Shown here piece after piece: positions 13,857-25,402 of a stretch of 64,000 nt of DNA; position 1 is the first letter of the stretch; each line of letters opens with the position of its first letter. Position numbers and translations under genes: made by a program. This DNA is from Odontesthes bonariensis. Taxonomy: Eukaryota; Chordata; Actinopteri; Atheriniformes; Atherinopsidae. The DNA lies in NCBI RefSeq assembly GCF_027942865.1, contig NC_134526.1, positions 8,598,784 to 8,662,783 on the forward strand. The letters are read 5' to 3'. Under the pieces are notes generated by a model that did not search any database, was not told the DNA's origin, and saw only the letters and a list, made by a program, of their open reading frames with translations.

Positions 13857-16800
13857 ATGGCTCGTCTACCAACATTTAAAATTGCTGCTGTTGTCACTGT
13901 TTTATTTTTCTTGTGCGAAAATTTTGTGTATTGTAATAACGGCCGAAGGGTAAGAGTGCTATATTAAATTTCGTGAGTTGAATTTAGCGAAGTGGAAGCT
14001 TTACCTGTTGGCTAAGTGGTTAGCATTAGCCGTTTTTGACGGGCTACAGACTTAACTGTAAATTGATTCTATCCCCAGGTTGGCGATGCTTTGGAAACAG
14101 AATTGAGTGGTTTCTCTGTGCCTCTTGAGCATTCATTTGAAGTCGGTGAGAAAATATTATCACGATACTGTTGTGTCCATATATCTTGTTCTTGCTAATG
14201 CTCTTAAGCTAACTGAGCACCTGGTGCTCATACAGTAGGATAACGCCATATCCGAATGAAATACCTACAAGCCAGACTCTACACGTTTTCAAATGATTCC
14301 GTAAATTGTTCGTAGCCACATCAGATGTAGAAGCATAGTAGATTTTTATTTGATCAATAGGTTTTCTCTGGTCTTGCTCACTTTGAGTGTTGCTTTTGAT
14401 TGTCTCGTTAGAAGCTCATTCTGTAGACTCCATGATGTGACTCTCCAGAATCTCAATGGTTATTATTGTAATCAATCAAAAGATATGCTTCACTTGTGTT
14501 TGTCCAATCTTGCACAAACGACAGATGTTACATGCACACTGTCTCTGGCATGTCTGAATAAAGCTTTGAGGAAATTACAAAAGTGATGAAGGACTGCATC
14601 CCGTCACTATAAAAGTCTCATGAAGCCATATATTTTCCATATCTCATGTTTGGAAAGGGTATATGATTGATGGATACTTAATCTAATCATCTGGTGTGCA
14701 TTTTTTGGAATGTGACTGCCCTTTTCCAAACAATCTGAAAGAATTCCTTGAATTGCTCTATGAAACAAACTGCAGCATCAGGTTATAAGCCAATGGCATC
14801 AGTTTGATTTAAGTCCAAAGAGGGAACTTGAGACCGGTAACCGACCTCCAATACCTGAAGATTTTCTCAAAAAAGATGTGATCTGCAATCTAAAACTATA
14901 GCGCTTCTTCTCCAGTCATTCAATGCTGTTTATTCTGTTTTTCTATCTTCAGATGATGTAGCACAGTTTCAGGTGCGTGGAGCGCTGGTGTTGAAAGCTG
15001 GCAGGGAGCAGGGCTTCTCACTAACTCAGAACCAACTGTCAGAGGAGGACAGAACCAAACTTAAGGTGAACCATGACCAACGGGTCAAGATCAATTATTT
15101 CTAGTGATTCATCCTGTTTCAATTAAATGTTTGCATTTGTGGAGACTTTCTCCCAGGACCCTACAAAAACGCTGCTCCAAAGAGTTCTCCGCAAATGTAA
15201 AAATAAAAAATGACATGCTTTGTTAATATTTAGTCATTGATAAAGATTGTAGAGAAGATTTTATTGTGATTGAATTAACACAGCATATTTTTCTCTTCAG
15301 GAAGTAGCAGCAGTTGATGGTCTCTACAGAATTAGAGTGCCTCGTGTTTTTCTTCAAGCAGACAGACAGGCAGAGTGGCATATGGAAGGTTACCTCACAG
15401 CATTTGTCAGAGCGGTGTGTATTAACTCTTCCTCATCAGAATCTGCTTTAATAGTGCAAACTGTAAAGGCAACCTTTAAGCTAACAAAGAGGAACTCAAG
15501 GTCAAAGTTTATCTTTGAATACACCAAAAAAAATGTATAATAGATTTTTTTTTACATACTTCTATGCACAATTAAAGGTCATTTAAGAGTATTCAGTGTA
15601 TCCACAAAGACTCTTTTTAAAGGCAATGTGTAACCAGACAGCAAAACTATATTCAGACTCCAAGAATCTGAGATATTTCACTAGTTGAACTTCAGAGTTG
15701 CAGACGCCGATTCAATGCAATCAGCATGAAGTGTGACTACTTCTTAACAATGTACTCTTTGATTCAGAGATGAAATAGTTTTAATGTTGGTGTGAACATG
15801 TATTTTCTCATGTGATCCTCAGTGTGCCATGGTTGAGTCCCACCTGAGCGACGTGATCACGCTTCACACTGACGTCTCTGGATACCTCATCGGTGTCTCC
15901 ATAGTGACACTCCCCGGAGCCTGCAGGGGCACTGAGGTTGAGGATGAAGTTGATCTTGAGGTTTTCAACACCACACTCAGCGTCATGGCTCCTGTCAATG
16001 CACCTGGGTCAGTCCAGTTATCTGCTACTTCGCTGCTGTTAGAAAGCCTTATATGATTAGCATTTCGATCTTCTTTTCCTGTCCCAACAACTTGATAAAT
16101 GTACACATGTAGGTGCTTAATTAAGGGAATGTGCCCTTGCCCAACAGATTTCCTCTGACTGGCTCTAACATGTGACCTGTAGATGAGGCTGAGAAAAATA
16201 AGTTGTTTTTTTTAACTAATATTATTTCAAGTCAATGCATCAAACACAGTACCACAGATCACTGTTGCCAAATTGGCGGCTTTACCTCTTTTCTACAGTG
16301 GTTGGAAAACCTGTTAACATCTTGTGTTTGAGACTTGCGTCCAGCACAGAATAAATGAGAACATGGCAGCATTTTCAATGATGATGCTTCTGTCAGGGCT
16401 GCAGGAGTGGGCACAGCTCACTTTCCCTTTACAGGAACGCACGTTGATCAACAGTGTCGTCTATCAGAGATGCCCAGAAACTGACAGCAACAACTCAGAC
16501 AAAAAGAGCCCACTCTCTGTCCCACTCAATGAGCTGATGTCCGGTCAAAAATAATAACTGGGTTGGTTATCTCAGAGACGCATGCAGGTTACAGTGTAAA
16601 ACCATCCGTTAGTGTTCTTGTAGTTCCAACAAAATTGGAATTAGCAGTTCATGCCGATTGGGGGGGGGGGAAAAGAGGAGAGGAGAAAACTGCAGTTGGT
16701 GCATTTCTTCTTAGCAGAGCACAAAGTTACCGTCCATATCTGTTGCTATGTTAGTATTTTGTTTCTGATAGCAGCTTTTTCAAAAGCCTTTGATTTGGTG

Positions 16801-19780
16801 ATATTTTTCATGATTTATTAGTTTTACATAATTTTCCTGCAGGTAGAACAAGTCTTTGTGCACCTTTGCTGCCTTTAAAGTGCACATTCTGTTGTTGTTA
16901 ACAACAGAAATGAAGTAATTAACAAATGAATTGTTGTCTTTCTTCCAGACCTGAGACGGCTCGGTTCCTCGAAATTATGGAACAAGAATCTGATAAGGTG
17001 AAGGGGAAGAATCCACAAGAGCAGAAATCGTTCTTTGCTAAATATGTAAGTGCTCATCATGCAAACTGCTGGTATGGCTTGCAGGTTGTTCATAATTATC
17101 TGTTCTGCCATAGGCAGTATGTGCTGTGATTGGAATGACCTGTGTAGTCAGCAGGTTAAATGTTAAATGTTCCCAAACTCACCATGGCCACAGTTGTGGC
17201 CAACAAGTAAGAATCTCCTCAAAAATTCAAAGTGCTCCTTCCTTGCTTTCTATTTTGAACTCACTATACTAGTCTTTTCTATTCAAGGGTTCTTTTACTC
17301 ATATAGTTTGGTTCATTTGCCTCGCAATCAAGCAAAGGGATTGGCTTTTCAGACTGTCTGGCGCCCTTCTTCTTTTATACTCGCTCAAACTCGGAGTCAC
17401 CTGAACCAAACAGATTAGTTGTGAGTCTTTGTGATGGGTTTTACACTCAGTTCTGTGCTGCCACGTTTCCCTGCGTGACATTTCCTTCACTATACAACTC
17501 GCCATGCAATATTAATCGTTTTACAAAGTTCACTTTTATACTTGAATAACAAAAAATGAGTCATCTCTTATAACCAGAGCTGAGATTTTGTTTGTCTTCT
17601 GACATTTCGAGTTGTCATTTGGTGTAAAAACTGTTTCCATTCATGACACATTTTTGGAGACATTTCCAGAGACAACCTGGTCCCGTGTCCTATCGCTTGG
17701 CTCATCTGAGCTCTTTTATGATCTGACTGTCTTGTTTTGTTCTGTGGTGTGTGCCTTGCTGTGTTCAGTGACCCGTGCTGTGTTCAGTGACAGTGTGTTG
17801 ACTTGGTGCTGTGCTGTGTTCCAGTGGTATTTGATTCTGGGAGGTGCAATCTTCCTCATGGTCTCCAATTCGGCACAGCCCCCAGCAGGGGGAGGCAGAG
17901 AGCAGAGCTGATTCCCACTGAAGTACAGTTTTCTTTCTTGTGGCTCATTCTGTCCCCCTTCCTCCCTCCTCTGTCTGTCTGTCTGTCTTTAACCTTTGAG
18001 AAACGTGACTAACCGAAGCACATCCCTCAATCTTCAATTTGTTCTCTCTTTTTCACTCGGGTGCTCTCCCTCCACGCCCAATGCCAAATACTATTTCCAG
18101 CTGATGAATGCAGAGACCAAATTTAGTTCAATCTTTTAGAAATTCGGCAGTATAGGTTAAATCAGTTCGGACATGTTTTGAATGTGTTTGGTGTCTGACC
18201 GTGCGATCGCTACTCTGTCCTTCACCTATTTGAGTCCTTTACCTTTTCTTGTCTTCTTCTGTTTTGTTTTTTTTAAAGTAACCTAATCTGGGAGGAAAAA
18301 AATCTGAATCTTTTTAAAAGTACAGCCATATGAAAGAGAAAGTACACCCTCTCTCAGTTCTAAATAAAAAAATCATCCTTAGCAGGTCCTAATTAGGTAT
18401 TTACACCCTCAGATAACAACACATGACCTATTACACAGCATCAGTATTCATTTAACAGAAAATAAGCCAAAGTGCAGAAGCAGTGCTGGAAAAACTAAGT
18501 TCACCTCAAGATTAAACTGCTTGTTGAACCACCTTTAGCTGTAATAAGCTGAAGTAATTGTTTTTGTATGACGGTATCAGTCCCACGTCGTTGTGGAGGA
18601 CCTTTGGCCCACTCTTCTCTCTAATGTTGCTTCAGCTCATTGAGGTTTGCAGCATTGGTTTATGCTCAGCTCTCTGAAGGTCCCACCACAGCATTTCAGT
18701 CAGGCTGAGGTCTGGACTTTGACTGAACCATTGCAACACCTTGATTCTTTCCTTTCTCAGACATTCTGCTGTAGATTATGAGCAAACATCTCCACTTTGG
18801 TCTGGTCTGTCCAAAGGACATTGTTCCAGAAGTCTTGTGGTTTGTTCAGATGTAACTTTGCAAACCTAAGCTGTGCTGCCATGTTCTTTTTAGAGAGAAG
18901 AGGCTTTCTCCTGCAGCCCTTCCAAACAAGCCACACTTATTAAGTCTTTTTTTCCTAATTGTACCGTCATGTCTTTGAATTTCCCCCATTGGAGCATGAA
19001 TAAAGTATTTTTCTATTGTATGAACTTTAACATTTCACATGCTAACTGAGGCCTGTAGAGTTTGAGATGTAGCTCTTGGGTTTTTCTACAGTTTTCTCTG
19101 AGCCTTGCATGGTCTGACCTTGGGGTGACCTTTTTTGGGACGTCCACTCTTGGGAAGATTGACCGCTGCCCTGAATTTTTCCCACTTATGAATAGTCTTT
19201 CTCTCTGTAGAATGATGGCCTCCAAATAGTTTGGGAATGGCCTTATAGCCCTTCCCAGATTGATGGGCAGCAACAACTGCTTCTCTAAGATCATTGCTGA
19301 TGTCTTTCCTCCTTGGCATTGTGCTAACACACACAACTGAATGCTGCAGACCAGCAAACCGACAAAACTTTTGCTTTTATCGAGGTGCTCACACTGGCTG
19401 ATGGTCAATTAAGTGCATTTCATTAGCAGCACCTGCTGCTAATTTAATAGAGACGCAGTGTGTTATGTCATGTGTTGTGATATTTATCTCATTCTAAGAC
19501 CTGTTTAAGGGCCAAATGATTGATTTATTTTCATATATAAATAATGTGTGTGTTTAAAGAGGGTGTTCTTTATTTTTCTCATGACTGGACATGTCTGTGA
19601 TCACAGATCATTTGTTATCTTTAAAACAAACACGCTGTTGTAATTACATCCCCTTCTCTTCTTCTTCTGCTGCAGTGGATGTACATTGTGCCTCTTGTTC
19701 TCTTCTTGATGATGTCGGGCGCTCAGGACCAATCAGGAGGAGGTGCTGGTGGTGGAGCTGCCAACGGAGGTGGCCGATGA
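13857..19780 (+). CDS. emc10: ER membrane protein complex subunit 10
   Basis: EMC10 is the lumenal/membrane subunit 10 of the ER membrane protein complex, which inserts transmembrane helices and tail anchors into the ER membrane. Coding exons are 13857-13949, 14079-14145, 14953-15065, 15301-15414, 15823-16007, 16949-17045 and 19676-19780, all with GT-AG borders and matching phases, giving 257 residues; the human membrane form is 262. Residues 1 to about 26 form a signal peptide (basic start, then a VVTVLFFL core). The rest is a lumenal beta-rich region with GYLIGVSI and the family tail [13 protein letters not shown]. The last exon gives a membrane helix ([13 protein letters not shown]) and a Gly-rich end. 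An ATG in the exon with the signal peptide fixes the start. An alternative last exon lies at 17825-17911. Recognition is by remembered similarity along the whole protein. Confidence 0.95.
17757..17824 (+). repeat. Duplicated acceptor-like repeat before the alternative emc10 exon
   Basis: TGCTGTGTTCAGTGAC occurs twice, at 17757-17772 and 17776-17791, and a third variant TGCTGTGCTGTGTTCCAG ends exactly at the exon border 17824. Each copy contains a CAG preceded by T/G-rich sequence, so three potential 3' splice sites stand in a row. Use of either upstream site would run into a TGA soon after the junction. Confidence 0.7.
17825..17911 (+). CDS. emc10: emc10 alternative last exon (secreted-type C-terminus)
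   Basis: After acceptor GTGTTCCAG this exon is in phase with the exon ending at 17045. It encodes [13 protein letters not shown], then a Pro/Gly/Gln-rich end, then TGA, giving a 251-residue protein. Human EMC10 has an alternative product of 254 residues whose unique end also begins with W, an LILGG motif and small hydrophobics; it is described as secreted. The match in position, phase and first residues argues that this is a real, old alternative exon and not a chance frame. The hydrophobic stretch is shorter than in the membrane form. No AATAAA lies directly behind it; the first is at 18363-18368, inside a Tc1 fossil. Confidence 0.75.
   Translation, partial: WYLILGGAIFLMVSNSAQPPAGGGREQS
18323..19587 (-). 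mobile_element. Decayed Tc1-like transposon in the last emc10 intron
   Basis: The ends are imperfect inverted repeats of about 30 bp: the left end starts CAGCCATATGAAAGAG with ACACCCTCTC, and the right end read in reverse starts CAGTCATGAGAAAAAT with ACACCCTCTTT. A TA dinucleotide precedes the left end; the right one has decayed. The minus strand still reads the amino-terminal helix-turn-helix part of a Tc1 transposase from an ATG at 19319 (starts [16 protein letters not shown], includes SGKGYKAI and the GRPKKG hook). The rest is full of frameshifts and deletions, so the 1.27-kb copy cannot encode an active enzyme. The stretch 18580-18730 matches the usual Tc1 catalytic-region DNA as I remember it. 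Confidence 0.9.
19086..19319 (-). pseudogene. Tc1 transposase, amino-terminal fragment
   Basis: About 78 codons from the ATG at 19319 keep the paired helix-turn-helix DNA-binding region of a Tc1/mariner transposase. The family protein is about 340 residues and needs a DDE catalytic triad, which is not readable here. The fragment lies inside the inverted repeats at 18323-19587 and is antisense to emc10. Confidence 0.85.
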
Positions 19781-19953
19781 TAAACAAGCCAACAGTTTTT
19801 CCGGTGAACGTTCGGCGAACAATAATTCTCTTAGGCAGTTTTTAAAGGCTGTACATATTGCTATAAAAAGAAAGATAAACATGGCTTACACCTGTACAGG
19901 ATAGAGTAGAGATTGTGAGCCCCTGAAGACTGCATTTTTAATACTAATGTGAA

Positions 19954-19959
19954 AATAAA
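19954..19959 (+). terminator. emc10 polyadenylation signal
   Basis: AATAAA, 174 bp after the emc10 stop codon. Cleavage would be expected some 10-30 bp further on. It is the first canonical signal after the last exon. Confidence 0.8.
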
Positions 19960-21505
19960 GTATTTATTACTTGAAGTCTTTTTTTGCTTTGTCATTTTAA
20001 ATTGGAGCCACAGATCTGTTTCCTCAGTCACATTTATTTTTAGCAGTAGAGCGGTGAAAAACTCATTGATAGGGGTTAAATTACAGCTCATGAAATAGAT
20101 GTTGGACAGAGTTCACCCTGTAATAAAGATTAAACCAGTGTTCGGTTTACTATCATCGAGCAGAACCCATTCACCTCGCTCTGGTTCTTAATGTCTGCAA
20201 ATGTTTTCTCTCCTGAACAGGAACAATGAAAATGAAGAACTTCTGTCTTATAAATTTCAAATATTTTCGAAATACAGGTTTAATTGAATTCTTTTGAAAA
20301 CATTCTCAGTCAAACTTGTTTGTTTTTTTTCCTGTGCATTTCCTCCAGCAAGGAGAAAAGAAAGAGATCCTGAAAGGCAACTTTCACAAAATTATTACCT
20401 AATTTCTTCACATTTTCAAAGGTAATGATATGATAACATGTTGGTGCATTCTCTTTTTAACACTGTTTGAAAAGTCAGTTTAATAATCGCAGGTATGAAA
20501 TATTGAAAAACAAACCACTTTATGGCTTCAGTGAGTTTAGTTTTTACCATCCAGATCATCAGATCACATACCAGCCAAGCACAAAGCCGATAGCAACAGC
20601 AGTAGTTCTGGTAATATGTAAATTAAAACAATACTTCTCAATGAAAACCGTCAACCCTCAGAAAATCAATGGTTGTGTTCCAGATACCCGACAGCATTTA
20701 ACAGCACTTCCTCTTCTGAAACACCAGTTACCCTGTACAACAATTGAAAGTCGATGCTTGAACCTGAGCTTATCAAGACTTTTAATGGCTGATCATTAAA
20801 GTCCTCTCTCCTGGAATGCATTTATTTTACAACCAGGCTCTGTCCTGCTCCTCTGTGTCCTCCAGCTGAGGCACAGGCCACGACTCACTCCTCTCCCACA
20901 ACAGCTCCATCTCAACCAGGCCACATCTTAAAGAGAGAGTCCCAACTGGAGATAGAACATCCTGATCACCATAGTTTTGATTATTGTCCTTTTCTCATCT
21001 GCGAGTCATCATTTTCAGATCATTTCTCATTACAGTGACTTGCAGGATGTTTTTATTCCACATTTTAGCTGAAAAGCCTCTGATCGGCCCTTTAACCCTT
21101 TATAATTCAGCCACAGGTTTATTCCAGTGGAATTAGGGCAGCAGCTGTCATCCCCAGCCAGTGTCAGCTGTTGTTTGAATTAATAACTCATGTAAATTAT
21201 TATATAGATATTTCAGTGGTTTCAGAATGTTTCATGTGAGTGTTTATATAAACTGATTCCTGTTCTCAAGAGACTTTTTTTTTACTTTCTTCTGTGTTTA
21301 GAAGAGGTTTAATTATTAGGATAAGTGTATTTAAACACAAACAATGGACTTCCATCACAGTGTCAGTGGTAAATTGTTTCTATGTGAAAGACAACTTGTT
21401 CTGGACATTTCTTTACATTTAAAAGTATTCATTGAACACATTAAATATTGTAAATTTTAACCGAGACATTTCGTGATTTGTCTCATCAACTTAATTTCAT
21501 TTGTT

Positions 21506-21530
21506 TATATATATATATATATATATATAT
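21506..21530. repeat. (TA)n microsatellite
   Basis: An uninterrupted TA repeat of about 25 bp just before the left end of the Tc1 copy at 21553. Tc1 elements insert at TA dinucleotides, so the location is unsurprising. Confidence 0.95.
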
Positions 21531-21552
21531 CCATTCTTGCATTTTGAGGCCT

Positions 21553-22820
21553 GTAATGTATTCCAAAAAAAAGCTTGGAAAGGTGCAATGTAATGCTAAT
21601 AATGAGTTGTTTTTTTAGATATTCACAACACAATGAACAAAGATGGGTAAAAGCATCTCCAATTCTTAACAAATGCTTAAGAAACTCATGCAAATGTTTT
21701 AAATCAATGTTCCTCAAAGAAATATTAGAAGAGATTTACATATTCTATCCCTCTGCAGTGCACACTGTCATTAAACCATTCAAGCAATCACAAGGAATTT
21801 CAGTGTGTAAAGGGCAAGAATGCAATGGACAAGAATGGACACTTGTGATCTTCAGACGCTGATCCAAACTGTCTTTCATCAGTTGCCTACTTAACCACAT
21901 GGGCAAGGCATTACGGTGGAAAACCTTTGTCAAGCTCTGCAATAAGGAGTAGCATTCATAAATGCAGATTAAAACTCACAGCGTGGAAATGTGTACTGTG
22001 GTCAGACTGCGAAGGGATGGATGCCATGTGCTCCAGATCATAAAGGAGGATCCAGATTGCTATCTGTAACGGTTTGAAAAAGCCAAACTCTGTCGGTATG
22101 GAGTTGTATCAGGGCTCCTTAGAAAGCTGATTTGTAGTTCTAGTTTGGCAGCATTAGAACAGAAAAAGTATAAAGAGATTTTAGAGCAAAATGCTTCCTT
22201 CAGGATGATGTTTTTTTTTCAGAAACAGCCATGCATTTTCCAACAAGACAACACAGAACCACATTCTGCACACATTAAGATAAGAAGAGACTTTATTTAC
22301 CCCACAATGGGGGACATATAAGTGAACCACCAGCAGAACAGAGCAGGAAAAAAGTCAGAAATGGGTAAAAAAAACAAAGAGCACTTGAAATAAATAACAT
22401 GGCTGAGGAAGATGAGGGCGCAGGTACTGGACTGCAGGACTGGGCTGTCACCAGTAGAGAATAAAAACAGCCCCATTCCGTTGCACACCTTAGGATGTGT
22501 TTGCAGGAAAAATGAGACAAAGCAACAGCTGAAATGCTTCATCACTTGGTGTGAGAACGACTTTAAAGTGTTGTGAAAAGGATTGGCAACATCACAAAGT
22601 GATGAAAGTCGTAGTCTTACAACTTTTTGGAGAATATGTTGCAGTCCTGAAATTCAGAAATTGCTCGCCAACAACTGAACTGAAGCTGATGAGACAAAAC
22701 ATGAAATATGTTGCGTTCATACTGTCTGCAGTGAATGAAAAGCCAATGTGAGAATCACTTTAAATTTTCCATATTGTTTAAACATTTTCTGATTTGTGGC
22801 TGAATTTGGAAACTTGTACA
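21553..22820 (+). mobile_element. Decayed Tc1-like transposon with a nested insertion
   Basis: The left end (TGTAATGTATTCCAAAAAAA) and the right end (GAATTTGGAAACTTGTACA) resemble the inverted repeats of a very common vertebrate Tc1-like family whose ends read TACAACCCCAATTCCAAAAA in my memory. Between them, plus-strand pieces of the transposase gene are recognisable: about 21770-21830, a TGTACTGTGGTCAGACTG segment at about 21990, and CAACAAGACAACACAGAACC at 22240. The line of homology breaks at about 22276 and resumes at about 22528, where an unrelated minus-strand retroelement tail sits. Every frame is broken. Boundaries are good to a few bases on the right and about ten on the left. Confidence 0.75.
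22277..22527 (-). mobile_element. LINE 3' tail nested in the Tc1 copy
   Basis: The stretch begins AAGATAAGAAGAGACTTTATTT. On the minus strand this reads as a short UTR ending in AATAAAGTCTCTTCTTATCTT, the form of several fish non-LTR element 3' ends. It interrupts the transposase homology of the surrounding Tc1 copy. No reverse transcriptase remains. Confidence 0.55.
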
Positions 22821-24000
22821 GCCTAACATGTAACACATTTAAAAGAGCAGATCAAATACTGGTATGCAACCAATCCTGACTCTGGATATTATTAGAAGAG
22901 AGCTCATGTAAACTTCTTCCTCTCATCTATCTCTGTATTTTTATATATGAGTCAGGGAGCAAGATCCCAGCCTCGAAACAACATGGCCTTAAAAACGAAA
23001 TAAAGAATGTCCCAAAATCCCTGTGTCAACATTGCCACTCCTCATCCGCATGTCAGTCATTGAGTCTGGCTGTTTTTAGTCAGCACCTCTGACGGTGAGG
23101 AATATCCTCTTACTTTGGGAGGCTGAGTGTTGAGCTTCAACACTAAAGTGAACCTCGTCCATTCACCTGAAAGATCAGATTGACACACCCTGCCCTGCTC
23201 TGTGACTGTTATCATTCATCATTGTGCTGTCTCGTTGGAAAACACGAGGGATAAGATGGTGACAACAGCTGAGAGAAAGTAGAGATGGACTGAAATGAGC
23301 CGCACAGCTAGAGTCATCTGAATGTAAAAAGATCTGCTCCTGTCGGGTGGGGGCAGAAGCTTGTGGATACATGTGATATCATCACTAACACAATTAGCTG
23401 TGATTATTCACACTGAAATATTTCCTAAAAACCAAGCTACTTGTTCAATCAAAGATCACAGCCAAAGCTAATTCAACATGTTTTCATTTAAAGGTATTAT
23501 CTTTTTAATAGAGCTGAAAACTCTCCGTGGTCATTGTCATGGTGACTAAAGCAGATGGTAATTTGCATTTACATTGAAACGATAAAATAAAAAGAATAAG
23601 CTCAATGAACTCAGTCAAGGAAAAATATTTAAAAGCTTGACGTGAGCACAAGTCCGTTGCTGTGGTAACCGCTGTTAAACAGGTGTCTTACAAAGGTTTG
23701 TGTTCCAAATCTCTGCTCCTTTCACAGAAAAGGCTCTCTGAGCAGAAAATGGGACCTTACAGTTGACACATGAAGCAGCTGTAAATATACGGCTGTTCCG
23801 TAGGTCTTTAATACATTCACAGAGAGGTGGGGGAGCGTGCACATATGTGCCAGTGAACCACGGGAGGCCTGTCAGCATCGAGGGTGATCTATGTCAATCA
23901 GCCACGAAGCAGGGGAACACTGAGCTGAGCTGCTTTCCATAAGTGCATAACAGTAAGAAGAAAGTTCTATCACTTGTAGATTTGGAGTCATTCAGGCCAT

Positions 24001-24480
24001 GGTAATCCTAAAAGCTTGAATAAGGGCAACTGGACTTCTTTTTCTTCATTCTTAAAGACATTTCACCCGTCATCCAAAAGGCTTCTTCAGTTCTCGACCA
24101 GTCGCTGGGGAGTTTAGGTTTCTAAGTAGCTCAAAAAACAGTTTCACTTGGCGGATCATTAAGATTAAGATCAGATTTATTTGTAATGCATACATGCATA
24201 CACACGAAATTTGTCCTCCACTTTTAACCCATCCAGGTTGGCACCTGTTGACACACACATGCACAGGGTCACACACTCATAGAGATAGATGCCAACCTGG
24301 AGCGGTGGTCATGTTAAGGTCATGTTTGTGTCATTTACTCACCTGACCATTGTATGGGTCAAAGATGGTTATGGTTAAGAGCTTGAACTAGGGTAGCTGG
24401 ACTTCAATTTCATTTTTGAAGATGTTTCACCTCTCATCCGACAGTTCTCTTTAGTTCTAAACTAGTTGGTGGTAATACCT
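24001..24480 (+). repeat. Pair of direct dispersed repeats flanking a LINE-like tail
   Basis: Segments at about 24010-24105 and 24378-24460 are diverged copies of one sequence. Shared parts are GGACTTC, then GA(C/T)(A/G)TTTCACC, then (C)TCATCC, a TTCTTCAG/TCTTTAG step and TTCT followed by CTAGT or CCAGT. Between them, 24155-24300 reads on the minus strand as a retroelement 3' end with ACAAATAAATCTGATCTTAA. The CTCATCC...CTTCTTCAGTTCT sequence is a frequent teleost interspersed repeat; I cannot name the family. Confidence 0.5.
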
Positions 24481-25402
24481 GAGCATTTAAGCATTCAATA
24501 TGATTTAACTGGAACTTCGAAATGATTTTCCAGGGCATTAGGAATACCTACAGAACTGTACTTTCTTGTCACTGATGGGCCACATACTGGTGACCCATAG
24601 AGGAGCAAGACAGTTATGATTTGAGAGGGACGGTGGCTTAAATAGGCAACATAGCAGCTTTGTTCATACCATTAGCATTATTATTATTATAACAATCAAG
24701 ATAATCAAGGTAAATAATGTGACATTAGTGCTGAAAAAAAAAAAATATATATGGGTGTAGAAAGGGGACACATGCAGGCTATAGCTTGCATAGCAGTCCA
24801 AAACTCATAAATCTCTGTTGCTTTGAGACCAATGTCACCATGAGATTGTATGTCAGGCAAGAAATATCCTCTTCCTTTGACATATCAGGATTTATTGACT
24901 GTTGCAAGGTTTATGTTGTGCTGAATATGGTGTGGTGGGGTGGGGGGACGGATTGGGACACTGTAAATCTGCTCACTTTAAACCATGCACGCTTTAATAA
25001 CTGCTCAGCCGTTAACCATGACTGAAATGTGCAGCTTGCACACAGAGTCAAATGATCCACTTGATAAAAGCTTCATCTTCAGACTTGCTTTTCCTTCATT
25101 AGGAGAAGAATAATCAGTGGTGGGAAGTAATTAAGTGTTTATCCTATTACTCAAGTGTTGTGCTTGAGTTCTTCCTGTGCAGAAAACCAGGACCATCACC
25201 TTTTTTCTGTGTCAACAAAGAGCTCTTTGAATAACATTTTAACTACATTTATGCAGCATTTTTGTACTTCAATTCAATTCAAGTGTGCGGTTTTAAAAAG
25301 GGAAGAAGCAAAATGTACATTTTTCCTGAGTTTATCAAGTCTCACCGGTCCACTGATGTAGATAACGACACATATTTTTATAAAATCCATCCAATAATCT
25401 TG

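Noticed and set aside
18323-19587. Tc1 reading frame as an active gene
   Set aside because: Only the DNA-binding part is open; the catalytic part has frameshifts and deletions and the inverted repeats have diverged.
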